A DNA stretch of 35,633 nucleotides from Flavobacteriaceae bacterium CG2_30_34_30 (GTDB lineage: Bacteria; Bacteroidota; Bacteroidia; Flavobacteriales; Flavobacteriaceae). Of this stretch, positions 7,916 to 15,564 are shown in pieces. The first letter of the stretch is position 1; every line of letters starts with the position of its first letter. The position numbers and the translations under genes are program-made. The stretch covers positions 1-35,633 of the forward strand of contig MNYN01000058.1 in assembly GCA_001873105.1 (NCBI GenBank). Direction: 5' to 3'. Under the pieces are notes generated by a model, which worked only from the letters and a program-made list of their open reading frames with translations, was not told the DNA's origin and did not search any database.

Positions 7916-7923
7916 TATATTTG
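7916..7923 (+). promoter_or_regulatory. -7 promoter element for ftsY
   Basis: TATATTTG fits TAnnTTTG. Its -33 region would fall inside the upstream terminator hairpin; the nearest TTG (7889-7891) is 24 bases away, a little far. If used, transcription starts near 7930, so both palindromes at 7932-8008 would be in the ftsY leader RNA. Confidence 0.45.
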
Positions 7924-7931
7924 CACCAGAG

Positions 7932-8008
7932 AAAGCTATAATATATTACAGCTCCAAATAAAAATATGGTATAAAGAAAAGCCGTAATATATTACGGCTC
8001 CGAATAAA
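7932..8008 (+). repeat. Tandem 31-bp palindromic repeat in front of ftsY
   Basis: Two copies, 7932-7962 and 7978-8008, differ at only four positions and are 46 bases apart. Each has a 20-base palindrome around the shared core TAATATATTA. The second (7980-7999) is perfect, with AGCC/GGCT ends. The first (7934-7953) has one mismatched pair on this strand, which would be G-U in RNA of the other strand. Both are followed by the same tail (CTCCRAATAAA). The ftsY ATG is 24 bases further on. They could be operators for a dimeric DNA-binding protein, leader hairpins, or a small intergenic repeat element. Confidence 0.85.
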
Positions 8009-8032
8009 GGATAACTAATAATCACCAAGCCC

Positions 8033-8986
8033 ATGAGCTTTTTTAAAAAAATATTTTCTTCCGAAAAAAAGGAAACTTTAGATAAAGGATTAGAAAAAAC
8101 CAAAATCACCTTCCTGGGCAAACTAGGTAAAGCCGTTGCAGGAAAATCTAAAGTAGACGACGATGTACTCGATAATCTGGAAGAAATTTTGGTTTCTTCT
8201 GACGTGGGCGTAAATACTACGTTGAAGATTATTGATCGCATTGAAGCTCGTGTCTCTAAAGACAAATATTTAGGCACTGCTGAACTAAATGAAATTTTAA
8301 GGGAAGAAATCGCCGGACTTTTGTCAGAAACCAATTCCGGCGAGGCTACAGAGTTTTCAGTTCCTGCTGATAAAAAACCATATGTCATTATGGTGGTTGG
8401 GGTAAATGGTGTTGGAAAAACAACGACCATAGGTAAGTTAGCACATCAATTCAAAAATACAGGTAAATCGGTAATCCTTGGTGCTGCAGACACTTTTCGC
8501 GCTGCCGCCATTGACCAGTTACAGATATGGGCAGACAGAACAGGTGTGCCATTGGTAAAACAAAGTATGGGTAGTGATCCTGCATCGGTTGCTTTTGATA
8601 CTTTGGAAAGTGCCGTAAAACAAAATGCCGATATTGTTATAATTGATACTGCGGGACGTTTGCACAACAAAGTAAACTTGATGAACGAACTTACTAAAGT
8701 AAAACGTGTGATGCAAAAGGTGGTGCCAGATGCACCTCACGAAGTTCTTCTGGTACTCGATGGTTCGACAGGGCAAAACGCATTTGAACAGGCAAAACAA
8801 TTTACTGCTGCTACTGAAGTTACCGCACTTGCAGTCACTAAACTCGACGGCACCGCAAAAGGTGGGGTTGTGATAGGAATTAGTGACCAATTTAAAATCC
8901 CTGTAAAATATATTGGAGTGGGTGAAGGTCTGGAAGATTTGCAGGTCTTTAATAAATATGAGTTTGTGGATTCTTTTTTTAAGTAA
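8033..8986 (+). CDS. ftsY: Signal recognition particle receptor FtsY
   Basis: A 317-residue SRP GTPase of the FtsY type. The short N-terminus (MSFFKKIFSSEKK) is an amphipathic, basic membrane-targeting helix; the long acidic A domain of E. coli FtsY is absent, as is usual in Bacteroidota. NG domain motifs: G1 'GVNGVGKTT' (123-131), 'DTFRAAAIDQL', G3 'DTAGRLHNK', 'DGSTGQNAFEQAK', G4 'TKLDGTAKGG', and 'KYIGVGEGLEDLQVF'. FtsY docks ribosome-nascent chain-SRP complexes at the SecYEG translocon and hydrolyses GTP together with Ffh. It is distinguished from Ffh (14149-15477) by having no Met-rich M domain. A tandem palindrome lies just upstream and may form its leader. It converges on the serine hydrolase gene with a 34-base gap and no clear terminator. 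Confidence 0.97.
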   Translation: MSFFKKIFSSEKKETLDKGLEKTKITFLGKLGKAVAGKSKVDDDVLDNLEEILVSSDVGVNTTLKIIDRIEARVSKDKYLGTAELNEILREEIAGLLSETNSGEATEFSVPADKKPYVIMVVGVNGVGKTTTIGKLAHQFKNTGKSVILGAADTFRAAAIDQLQIWADRTGVPLVKQSMGSDPASVAFDTLESAVKQNADIVIIDTAGRLHNKVNLMNELTKVKRVMQKVVPDAPHEVLLVLDGSTGQNAFEQAKQFTAATEVTALAVTKLDGTAKGGVVIGISDQFKIPVKYIGVGEGLEDLQVFNKYEFVDSFFK

Positions 8987-9020
8987 TAAATTTTATAATG
9001 AAGAAGTAATCACTTAGTTT

Positions 9021-10097
9021 CTATTCCCACAAAGCCTCGACTTTTTGCCATAGCAAATCATCAAAACTGGATGGGCCTAACAGTACTTCCCCTGCATCAC
9101 CTCCCATTCTTATGACTACAAGACCTTTACTTGGGACAACATAGACTTTTTGGTCATTTGCGCCTAGCCCTGCAATCAAATCATCTGGCGCAGAGGGAAT
9201 CATTTTCTCAAAAAATACCATTTCAGACCCCGGGATACGAATGGTTTCTTTGCCATTCAGCCACCACAAATATCCATAAGCTTCATTAAGATCCTGAGAG
9301 GTGGTTGTCATTTGTGTAAAATAAATGGTATCTGTCAATAAAAATTCTGAGTTCCATTTTCCGCGATTTAATATCAACAAACCAAAACGAGCCATACTTC
9401 TGGCTGTACTAAAATAAATCTTATTATAGCCTATTGGTATCCATGCGCCTTGCATTCCTATTGGATTGCGCAATTTTATATTGAAAAAATCTGTAAAACT
9501 GTTAGGACTAACTGCATCCAGCACATTAGTAAGTAAAGTATAAGGCGCATTGTGATAATACCACATATCACCGGGGCTATTTAAAAATTGCAAACAAGAA
9601 GGATCGGTGCAATATATATCTGGAACTGAATAATCCAACCCCGTGGTCATCGTAAGCTGGTTTTTAATAGTAATTTGATTTTCTTGCTCTGGGATTAAAC
9701 TGGTCCATCCGCTTCCTAAATGTGTACTTACAGCTTGGTTTATATTTAACAACCCTTCTTGCTGTGCTAGTCCGATAGTAAAAGCAGTAAGTGTTTTGCC
9801 CGCTGAATTCCAAGGAAGGTTGGTAGAAATGGTTGTCCCTTGAAAATAGTTTTCTATTACAATTTTACCATTTTTCAAAAGTATAAATGCTTTGGTGTTT
9901 TTTTCCGAAAGAAAATCTAAAAGAGGTTGCGTCGCATTAGTATTCCATCCTAATTCTTCCACGCTTGTGGTTCCCCATTCATTTCCAGAAAGTGGTGGAA
10001 AATACATCGTGTTTGAGTTAATACTTGTTTCATCGGCTTGTCCGGAACAAGCTATTAAATTAACGCTCAAAATAAATAGAATAATTGGAGTTCGCAT
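9021..10097 (-). CDS. Serine hydrolase lipoprotein (beta-lactamase class C / PBP-like fold)
   Basis: A 358-residue protein. The signal peptide ends in a lipobox ('LIAC', Cys17), so it should be a lipoprotein anchored in an envelope membrane. The active-site Ser98 is in S-A-G-K (SxxK, Lys101) and the second motif is Y181-H-N183 (YxN). The third motif that reads KTG or HxG in relatives is here 'GLGANDQKVYVVP', the style seen in 6-aminohexanoate-dimer-hydrolase-like members. The family includes esterases, amidases and peptidases; a true antibiotic-hydrolysing role is unlikely from sequence alone. The substrate is unknown. It stands alone on the minus strand between ftsY and rimO, and is divergent from rimO with a 133-base gap. 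Confidence 0.88.
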   Translation of the reverse strand: MRTPIILFILSVNLIACSGQADETSINSNTMYFPPLSGNEWGTTSVEELGWNTNATQPLLDFLSEKNTKAFILLKNGKIVIENYFQGTTISTNLPWNSAGKTLTAFTIGLAQQEGLLNINQAVSTHLGSGWTSLIPEQENQITIKNQLTMTTGLDYSVPDIYCTDPSCLQFLNSPGDMWYYHNAPYTLLTNVLDAVSPNSFTDFFNIKLRNPIGMQGAWIPIGYNKIYFSTARSMARFGLLILNRGKWNSEFLLTDTIYFTQMTTTSQDLNEAYGYLWWLNGKETIRIPGSEMVFFEKMIPSAPDDLIAGLGANDQKVYVVPSKGLVVIRMGGDAGEVLLGPSSFDDLLWQKVEALWE

Positions 10098-10151
10098 ACT
10101 AAGGTTTTTTTATTAGGACGATTAAATATACAAAAGGTTTGATTTAGATTG

Positions 10152-10159
10152 TATCTTTG
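10152..10159 (+). promoter_or_regulatory. -7 promoter element for rimO
   Basis: TATCTTTG matches TAnnTTTG, 71 bases before the rimO ATG. No clear -33 TTTG at the right distance. Use of this element would put the hairpin at 10189-10221 inside the 5' UTR. Confidence 0.45.
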
Positions 10160-10188
10160 CAATTACTTTTAAAAATTTTAAATAATAT

Positions 10189-10221
10189 AACCCTTCTAGG
10201 ATTTAAAACCCAAGAAGGGTT
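10189..10221 (+). promoter_or_regulatory. Hairpin directly in front of the rimO start codon
   Basis: AACCCTTCT (10189-10197) pairs perfectly with AGAAGGGTT (10213-10221) around a 15-base loop; the ATG is nine bases further on. There is no T run, so it is not a normal terminator. The 3' arm carries the only purine-rich (AGAAGGG) stretch before the start, so folding would hide any Shine-Dalgarno-like contact. Confidence 0.6.
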
Positions 10222-10230
10222 AAGTAACGT

Positions 10231-11532
10231 ATGAGAACAAAATCCCTAAAAAAAAATAAAATCAATGTAGTCACTCTTGGCTGTTCTAAAAATGTGTACG
10301 ATTCAGAAATATTGATGGGTCAATTACGTGCCAATAATAAAGAAGTGGTTCACGAGGAAGAAGGAAATATCGTCGTGATTAATACCTGCGGTTTTATTGC
10401 AAATGCAAAAGAGGAAAGTATCAATACTATTTTAGAATACGTTCAAAAAAAAGAAGACGGTCTTATCGATAAAGTGTTTGTTACCGGATGCCTTTCTGAA
10501 CGGTACAAGCCCGATTTGCAAAAGGAAATCCCTTTGGTAGATCAGTATTTTGGAACAACTGAACTCCCAGGCCTTTTAAAAGCACTTGGGGCGGATTATA
10601 AACACGAACTTATAGGCGAACGTTTAACCACAACACCTAAAAATTACGCCTACTTAAAAATAGCCGAAGGTTGCGACCGCCCGTGTTCCTTTTGTGCGAT
10701 TCCCATTATGCGTGGAAAGCACCGAAGTACACCCATAGAAGATTTGGTTTTAGAAGCAGAGAAACTTGCAACAAAAGGAGTGAAAGAATTGATTCTTATC
10801 GCACAAGATTTAACCTATTACGGCTTAGACATCTATAAAAAAAGAAACCTCGCCGAATTACTTCAAGCATTAGTTGAAGTAGAAGGTATTGAATGGATTC
10901 GTTTGCATTATGCATTTCCTACCGGTTTTCCTATGGATGTGCTTGAAATAATGCGCAATGAACCTAAAATTTGCAATTATATCGATATTCCGTTACAACA
11001 CATTTCAGACAGCATATTAAAATCCATGCGTCGTGGAACCACGCACGCCAAAACCACAAAATTATTACAAGACTTCCGGGCAGCAGTTCCCGAAATGGCT
11101 ATCCGAACCACTTTAATTGTGGGCTATCCCGGGGAAACAGAAGAAGATTTCCAAACACTAAAAAACTGGGTTGCTGAGATGCGTTTTGAGCGTCTGGGAT
11201 GTTTTACCTATTCACACGAAGAAAACACCCACGCTTACAACCTGGAAGACGATGTGCCGGAAGATGTAAAACAGGAACGTGCCAACGAGATAATGGAATT
11301 ACAATCCCAGATTTCATGGGAATTGAACCAGGAAAAAATTGGTAAGGAATTTAAAGTGGTTATTGACCGAAAAGAAGGTGCTTATTTTGTGGGAAGAACA
11401 GAGTTTGACTCGCCAGATGTGGATAATGAAGTGCTTATCGACGCTGCAAAATACTATGTAAAAACTGGAGATTTTGCTCGGGTAATAATTACTGAAGCGG
11501 CAGATTTTGATTTATACGCAGTACCTGTATAA
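10231..11532 (+). CDS. rimO: Ribosomal protein uS12 methylthiotransferase RimO
   Basis: A 433-residue radical SAM methylthiotransferase. The N-terminal MTTase domain has its three cluster cysteines C18 ('TLGCSKN'), C53 ('INTCGFI') and C87 ('VTGCLSERY'). The radical SAM cluster is C148-x3-C152-x2-C155 in 'GCDRPCSFCAIPIMRG'. A C-terminal TRAM domain follows (~370-433). RimO adds a methylthio group to a conserved Asp of ribosomal protein S12, using two [4Fe-4S] clusters. It is told from MiaB by 'VTLGCSKNVYDSE' and 'CAIPIMRGKHRS', which are RimO-typical. The ATG is followed by a basic stretch (MRTKSLKKNK) common in flavobacterial RimO. A 9-bp hairpin lies immediately upstream. Confidence 0.96.
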   Translation: MRTKSLKKNKINVVTLGCSKNVYDSEILMGQLRANNKEVVHEEEGNIVVINTCGFIANAKEESINTILEYVQKKEDGLIDKVFVTGCLSERYKPDLQKEIPLVDQYFGTTELPGLLKALGADYKHELIGERLTTTPKNYAYLKIAEGCDRPCSFCAIPIMRGKHRSTPIEDLVLEAEKLATKGVKELILIAQDLTYYGLDIYKKRNLAELLQALVEVEGIEWIRLHYAFPTGFPMDVLEIMRNEPKICNYIDIPLQHISDSILKSMRRGTTHAKTTKLLQDFRAAVPEMAIRTTLIVGYPGETEEDFQTLKNWVAEMRFERLGCFTYSHEENTHAYNLEDDVPEDVKQERANEIMELQSQISWELNQEKIGKEFKVVIDRKEGAYFVGRTEFDSPDVDNEVLIDAAKYYVKTGDFARVIITEAADFDLYAVPV

Positions 11533-11562
11533 AAGACTAAGTTTAATTATTAATTTTATTAA

Positions 11563-12801
11563 ATGAACATATTTGTAAAAGTTTCTATTTGTATGGGTTT
11601 AGTTGCTCTTTTTCTTTCTTGTAAAAACAAAAAAGAAAGCATTCAAATTAATGATGAAGAAACAACTTCATTAAGTTCTATTTCATTTCCTTCAGAAAAA
11701 GGAAGTTCGCTTCCCTATTTGTTTTTAGACAAAGATCATCTCTTTCTGTCTTGGGTCACTACAAAGGATTCAATAACTAGCCTATTTTTTTCAGAATATG
11801 TTGAGGATACCTGGTTGGCTCCTATAAAAATTACTTCCGGAACCGATTGGTTTGTCAATTGGGCAGATTTTCCTAAAGTAGCTAAAAATGGTAAAAATTT
11901 GCTGGCAAACTATCTTAAAATGTCAGATACCACTACCTATGCGTACGATATTTTTGTAATTCAAAAACAAGATAAAAATGAGTGGTTTAGCCCATTTAAA
12001 ATTCATAGTGACACTACTAAAACTGAACATGGCTTTGTGAGTATGCTTCCTTTTGGGGAAGAATCTTTTTTTATTACATGGCTGGACGGTAGAAACACTA
12101 AAATAGAAAATCACGGTCATGAAGGTGGTGGCGCAATGACATTGCGTGGGGCAATACTTAGCAAAGATGGAATACTATCGGAAGAACAAGAGTTAGATAA
12201 CCGCATTTGTGATTGTTGTCAAACCACTGCTGCTATTACAAAAAACGGCCCTGTTGTTTTGTATCGTGATAGGTCAGAAACTGAAATTAGAGACATTTAT
12301 ATAGTTAGAAATGTGGATGGAAAATGGACCGAGCCAAAAGCTATTTACAACGATAACTGGGAGATTTTTGGTTGCCCCGTAAATGGACCTAGTGTGGCTG
12401 CCGTTGAAAATACTCTTGCCGCAGCATGGTTTACAGGAGCAAATAACCAAGCAAAAGTACAGGTAATTTTTTCAAAAGACAATGGCGAAACGTTTCTTAC
12501 CCCCATACAAATTGATGGGGGAAATCCTTTAGGAAGAGTTTCTATTGTTATGGTGGATGCAGAAAATGCATTAGTTTCTTGGGTAGAGGCTTTTGGTGAG
12601 GATGCTAAAGTGCAAGTAGTAAAAGTAAATAGTAGTGGCAAGGTTTCTTCTCCTTTTGTAGTAACCGATTTTTCTAGAAGTAGAGCAAGTGGTTTTCCTC
12701 AAATGAAATTATTAAATAATAGCGTATATTTTGCTTGGACAAATGTGGAAGATACTACTACAAACATCAAAGTTGCATCCATACATATTGATGCCTTATA
12801 A
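11563..12801 (+). CDS. Predicted lipoprotein with sialidase-like (BNR) beta-propeller and CxCC motif
   Basis: A 412-residue protein with a lipoprotein signal (lipobox 'LFLSC', Cys20). The body is rich in W-x-D/N strand repeats typical of a sialidase-fold beta-propeller, with a clear Asp-box 'SKDNGETF' near residue 307 and repeated 'ITWLDGR', 'AAWFTGA', 'VSWVEAF', 'FAWTNVE' blades. It lacks an obvious RIP motif and full catalytic set, so true sialidase activity is doubtful. The distinctive feature is a cysteine cluster, 'RICDCCQTT' (C216, C218, C219), with 'GCPVNGP' (C271) and a His pair in 'NHGHEGGG'; these may bind a metal or form disulfides. I do not know a proven function. It starts 30 bases after rimO and ends 9 bases before the next gene, so the three may be one transcript. 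Confidence 0.75.
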   Translation: MNIFVKVSICMGLVALFLSCKNKKESIQINDEETTSLSSISFPSEKGSSLPYLFLDKDHLFLSWVTTKDSITSLFFSEYVEDTWLAPIKITSGTDWFVNWADFPKVAKNGKNLLANYLKMSDTTTYAYDIFVIQKQDKNEWFSPFKIHSDTTKTEHGFVSMLPFGEESFFITWLDGRNTKIENHGHEGGGAMTLRGAILSKDGILSEEQELDNRICDCCQTTAAITKNGPVVLYRDRSETEIRDIYIVRNVDGKWTEPKAIYNDNWEIFGCPVNGPSVAAVENTLAAAWFTGANNQAKVQVIFSKDNGETFLTPIQIDGGNPLGRVSIVMVDAENALVSWVEAFGEDAKVQVVKVNSSGKVSSPFVVTDFSRSRASGFPQMKLLNNSVYFAWTNVEDTTTNIKVASIHIDAL

Positions 12802-12810
12802 AGTTAAATA

Positions 12811-14055
12811 TTGAATATTGAAAGCAAAATAGCGAAACACCTTCTTATCATCGGTTATGTTTGGCCGGAGTCAAAAACAACTGCGGCGGGTTTGCGAATG
12901 CTGCAATTGATTCAATTTTTTAAAAGCCAAAATTTTCAAATTACTTTTGTTTCCACAGCATTAAAAACAGAATTTTCAGATAACTTGACTATTTTAGGAA
13001 TAGAAACCTCACAAATTGTTCTTAATGATAGTAATTTTGATGAATTACTAAAAAATAAAAATCCGTCTGTAGTTTTATTTGATCGTTTTTATTCTGAAGA
13101 ACAATTCGGTTGGCGAGTAGCGGAAATTTGCCCAAACGCATTGCGTATTTTGGATACAGAAGATGTACACTTCCTCAGAAAAGCAAGGCAGCAAGCGCTA
13201 AAAGAAGGAAAAGAAACAATAAATTTGTTTTCTAATCTTGCAAAACGCGAAATAGCAAGTATCTATCGTTGTGATTTTTCACTGATTATTTCAGAAGTGG
13301 AAATGCAAATTTTGCAAGAGAAATTCAAAATGGATGCTTCCTTGCTATTCTACCTTCCGTTTCTAAGTCAAAAAATTTCTTTTTCCGAAAAAGAGTCTTT
13401 GCCTACATTTGAAGAAAGAACCGATTTCATTTTTTTAGGAAATTACAAACACCAGCCTAATGTTGATGCCATTTTTAACCTAAAAGAAAATCTTTGGCCA
13501 ATACTTTCTAAAATGCTTCCAAAAGTAGAATTACATTGTTTTGGAGCATATGCATCACCACAAATTAAACAACTCCATAACCCAAAGGAGCGGTTTTTTA
13601 TTCGTGGATGGGTAGAGAATTCTTATAATGAAATGAGAAAAGCTAAAGTGATGCTAGCACCATTGCGATATGGAGCCGGATTAAAAGGAAAACTCATCCA
13701 AGCCATGCAATCCGGAACACCTAGTATAACTTCAACAATTGGTGCTGAGGGAATTCCAGGTGAATATTCATGGAGCGGTTTTATTGAAAATAACCCGGAT
13801 GCATTTTCTGAAAAAGCAAATGAGCTATACACCAACAAACAAATTTGGCAACAAGCACAAACCAATGGGTTTACACTTTTAGAAAAACGATTTTCTAAAG
13901 AAAACTTTGAAAATAACCTTCTTCAAAAAATGGAAACAACTAGCTTAGAACTAAAAAAACATAGAAATGACAATTGGATAGGAAGCCTATTAGCACATCA
14001 TTCCATGCAAAGCACAAAGTATTTAAGCAAGTGGATAGAAGAGAAGAATAAATAG
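12811..14055 (+). CDS. Glycosyltransferase, GT-B type (group 1 / GT4-like)
   Basis: A 414-residue protein. The N-terminal Rossmann half begins 'HLLIIGYVWPESKTTAAGLRM', seen in sugar-nucleotide glycosyltransferases; the linker region has 'FIFLGNYKHQPNVDAI'. The C-terminal half carries the usual nucleotide-sugar segment 'MLAPLRYGAGLKGKLIQAM' followed by 'QSGTPSITSTIGAEGI', the glycine-rich donor-binding region. The start is TTG at 12811: a TAA lies two codons upstream in frame, and the first in-frame ATG would delete the first Rossmann strand, so TTG is preferred. It begins 9 bases after the lipoprotein stop. It probably acts in surface glycan synthesis; donor and acceptor are unknown. Confidence 0.85.
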   Translation: MNIESKIAKHLLIIGYVWPESKTTAAGLRMLQLIQFFKSQNFQITFVSTALKTEFSDNLTILGIETSQIVLNDSNFDELLKNKNPSVVLFDRFYSEEQFGWRVAEICPNALRILDTEDVHFLRKARQQALKEGKETINLFSNLAKREIASIYRCDFSLIISEVEMQILQEKFKMDASLLFYLPFLSQKISFSEKESLPTFEERTDFIFLGNYKHQPNVDAIFNLKENLWPILSKMLPKVELHCFGAYASPQIKQLHNPKERFFIRGWVENSYNEMRKAKVMLAPLRYGAGLKGKLIQAMQSGTPSITSTIGAEGIPGEYSWSGFIENNPDAFSEKANELYTNKQIWQQAQTNGFTLLEKRFSKENFENNLLQKMETTSLELKKHRNDNWIGSLLAHHSMQSTKYLSKWIEEKNK

Positions 14056-14090
14056 CATATTTATTAAACTTTATTTTCCCAAGTTCACTC

Positions 14091-14121
14091 TTTGTAACTC
14101 ACTAACATATCCTTATCTTTG
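14091..14121 (+). promoter_or_regulatory. Promoter of ffh
   Basis: TTTG (14091-14094), a 19-base spacer, then TATCTTTG (14114-14121). This is the best match in the window to the Bacteroidota -33/-7 consensus. Transcription would begin about 14127, giving a leader of roughly 22 bases. Confidence 0.75.
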
Positions 14122-14148
14122 CATCTCTCAAAAAATTAAGAAATACCT

Positions 14149-15477
14149 ATGTTTAATAATTTAAGCGAAAAGTTAGATAAAGCATTACATATCCTTAAAG
14201 GACACGGAAGCATTACAGAAGTAAACGTTGCAGAAACTTTAAAGGAAGTAAGGCGTGCTTTACTGGATGCCGATGTGAATTTTAAAATTGCTAAAGAATT
14301 TACTAACACGGTAAAAGAAAAAGCACTTGGGCAGAATGTATTGACTACTTTGCAGCCGGGACAATTGATGGTAAAACTCGTTAAAGACGAGCTTACGCAA
14401 TTAATGGGAGGAGATGCTGAAGGTATTAACCTCAGTGGTAACCCAAGTGTTATCTTAATGTCGGGTCTTCAAGGTAGTGGTAAAACTACCTTTTCCGGAA
14501 AATTAGCAAACTATTTAAAAACCAAAAAGACTAAGAAACCATTATTAGTGGCTTGTGATGTGTATCGACCCGCAGCAATTAATCAATTGCACGTAGTTGG
14601 TGAACAAATTGGTGTTGAGGTTTATAGTGAAGTGGAGAATAAAAATCCAGTACAAATTGCACAAAATGCCATCGCCCACGCAAAGCAAAACGGCTATAAT
14701 GTAGTAATTATAGATACCGCAGGTCGTCTCGCTGTGGATGAAGCGATGATGACAGAAATTGCAAACATTCACAAAGCTATTAAACCACAAGAAACCTTAT
14801 TTGTTGTAGATGCTATGACAGGTCAAGATGCTGTAAACACAGCAAAGGCATTTAACGACAAACTAAATTTTGACGGTGTCATACTAACCAAACTGGATGG
14901 CGACACTCGGGGTGGAGCCGCAATTTCTATAAAAAGTGTTGTAAACAAACCTATTAAGTTCATCGGTACCGGCGAGAAGATGGAAGCTATTGACGTGTTT
15001 TACCCATCACGTATGGCAGATCGTATATTGGGCATGGGCGATGTAATTTCATTGGTTGAAAGAGCTCAAGAACAATATGATGAAGAGGAAGCAAGAAAAC
15101 TACAAAAGAAAATTGCTAAAAATCAATTCGGATTTGATGATTTTTTAACCCAAATTCAGCAAGTGAAAAAAATGGGGAATATGAAGGATTTGATAGGAAT
15201 GATTCCTGGTGCAGGAAAAGCACTAAAAGATGTAGATATCGAAGAGGATTCCTTTAAACATATTGAAGCAATTATACACTCTATGACCCCAGAGGAAAGA
15301 AGCCAGCCAACAATTATTAACGCTAATAGAAAGAAAAGAATAGGAAAAGGTAGTGGAACCTCAGTGCAACAAGTAAATCAGCTATTGAAACAATTTGAAC
15401 AGATGAGTAAAATGATGAAAATGATGCAAGGCGGTGGTGGAAAAAAAATGATGCAAATGATGGGAAAAATGCGCTAA
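14149..15477 (+). CDS. ffh: Signal recognition particle protein Ffh (SRP54)
   Basis: A 442-residue SRP54. The N domain (~1-95) leads into the G domain with G1 'GLQGSGKTT' (106-114), 'CDVYRPAAINQL', 'DTAGRLAVDE', 'AMTGQDAVNTAK', 'TKLDGDTRGGAA' and 'FIGTGEKMEAIDVF'. The M domain (~325-442) ends in a Met-rich segment ('MSKMMKMMQGGGGKKMMQMM') that forms the signal-peptide groove and binds 4.5S RNA. Ffh binds hydrophobic signal sequences emerging from the ribosome and delivers them to FtsY. Both GTPases of the targeting cycle lie within about 7 kb, though transcribed separately. No 4.5S RNA gene was recognised here. Confidence 0.98.
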   Translation: MFNNLSEKLDKALHILKGHGSITEVNVAETLKEVRRALLDADVNFKIAKEFTNTVKEKALGQNVLTTLQPGQLMVKLVKDELTQLMGGDAEGINLSGNPSVILMSGLQGSGKTTFSGKLANYLKTKKTKKPLLVACDVYRPAAINQLHVVGEQIGVEVYSEVENKNPVQIAQNAIAHAKQNGYNVVIIDTAGRLAVDEAMMTEIANIHKAIKPQETLFVVDAMTGQDAVNTAKAFNDKLNFDGVILTKLDGDTRGGAAISIKSVVNKPIKFIGTGEKMEAIDVFYPSRMADRILGMGDVISLVERAQEQYDEEEARKLQKKIAKNQFGFDDFLTQIQQVKKMGNMKDLIGMIPGAGKALKDVDIEEDSFKHIEAIIHSMTPEERSQPTIINANRKKRIGKGSGTSVQQVNQLLKQFEQMSKMMKMMQGGGGKKMMQMMGKMR

Positions 15478-15564
15478 AAATGGGTAACACAAACCTATAA
15501 GAAGTTCAAAAAAAATTGACCTTGCACTTTTTATATTGAAAAATTAACTAATTACCAATTACAA

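Noticed and set aside
7936-8430. Minus-strand frame of 164 codons over the start of ftsY
   Set aside because: Antisense to ftsY and to the repeat region; no motif, and Ser/Thr-rich as shadow frames usually are.
8519-8890. Minus-strand frame of 123 codons within ftsY
   Set aside because: Antisense to the conserved GTPase motifs; no support.
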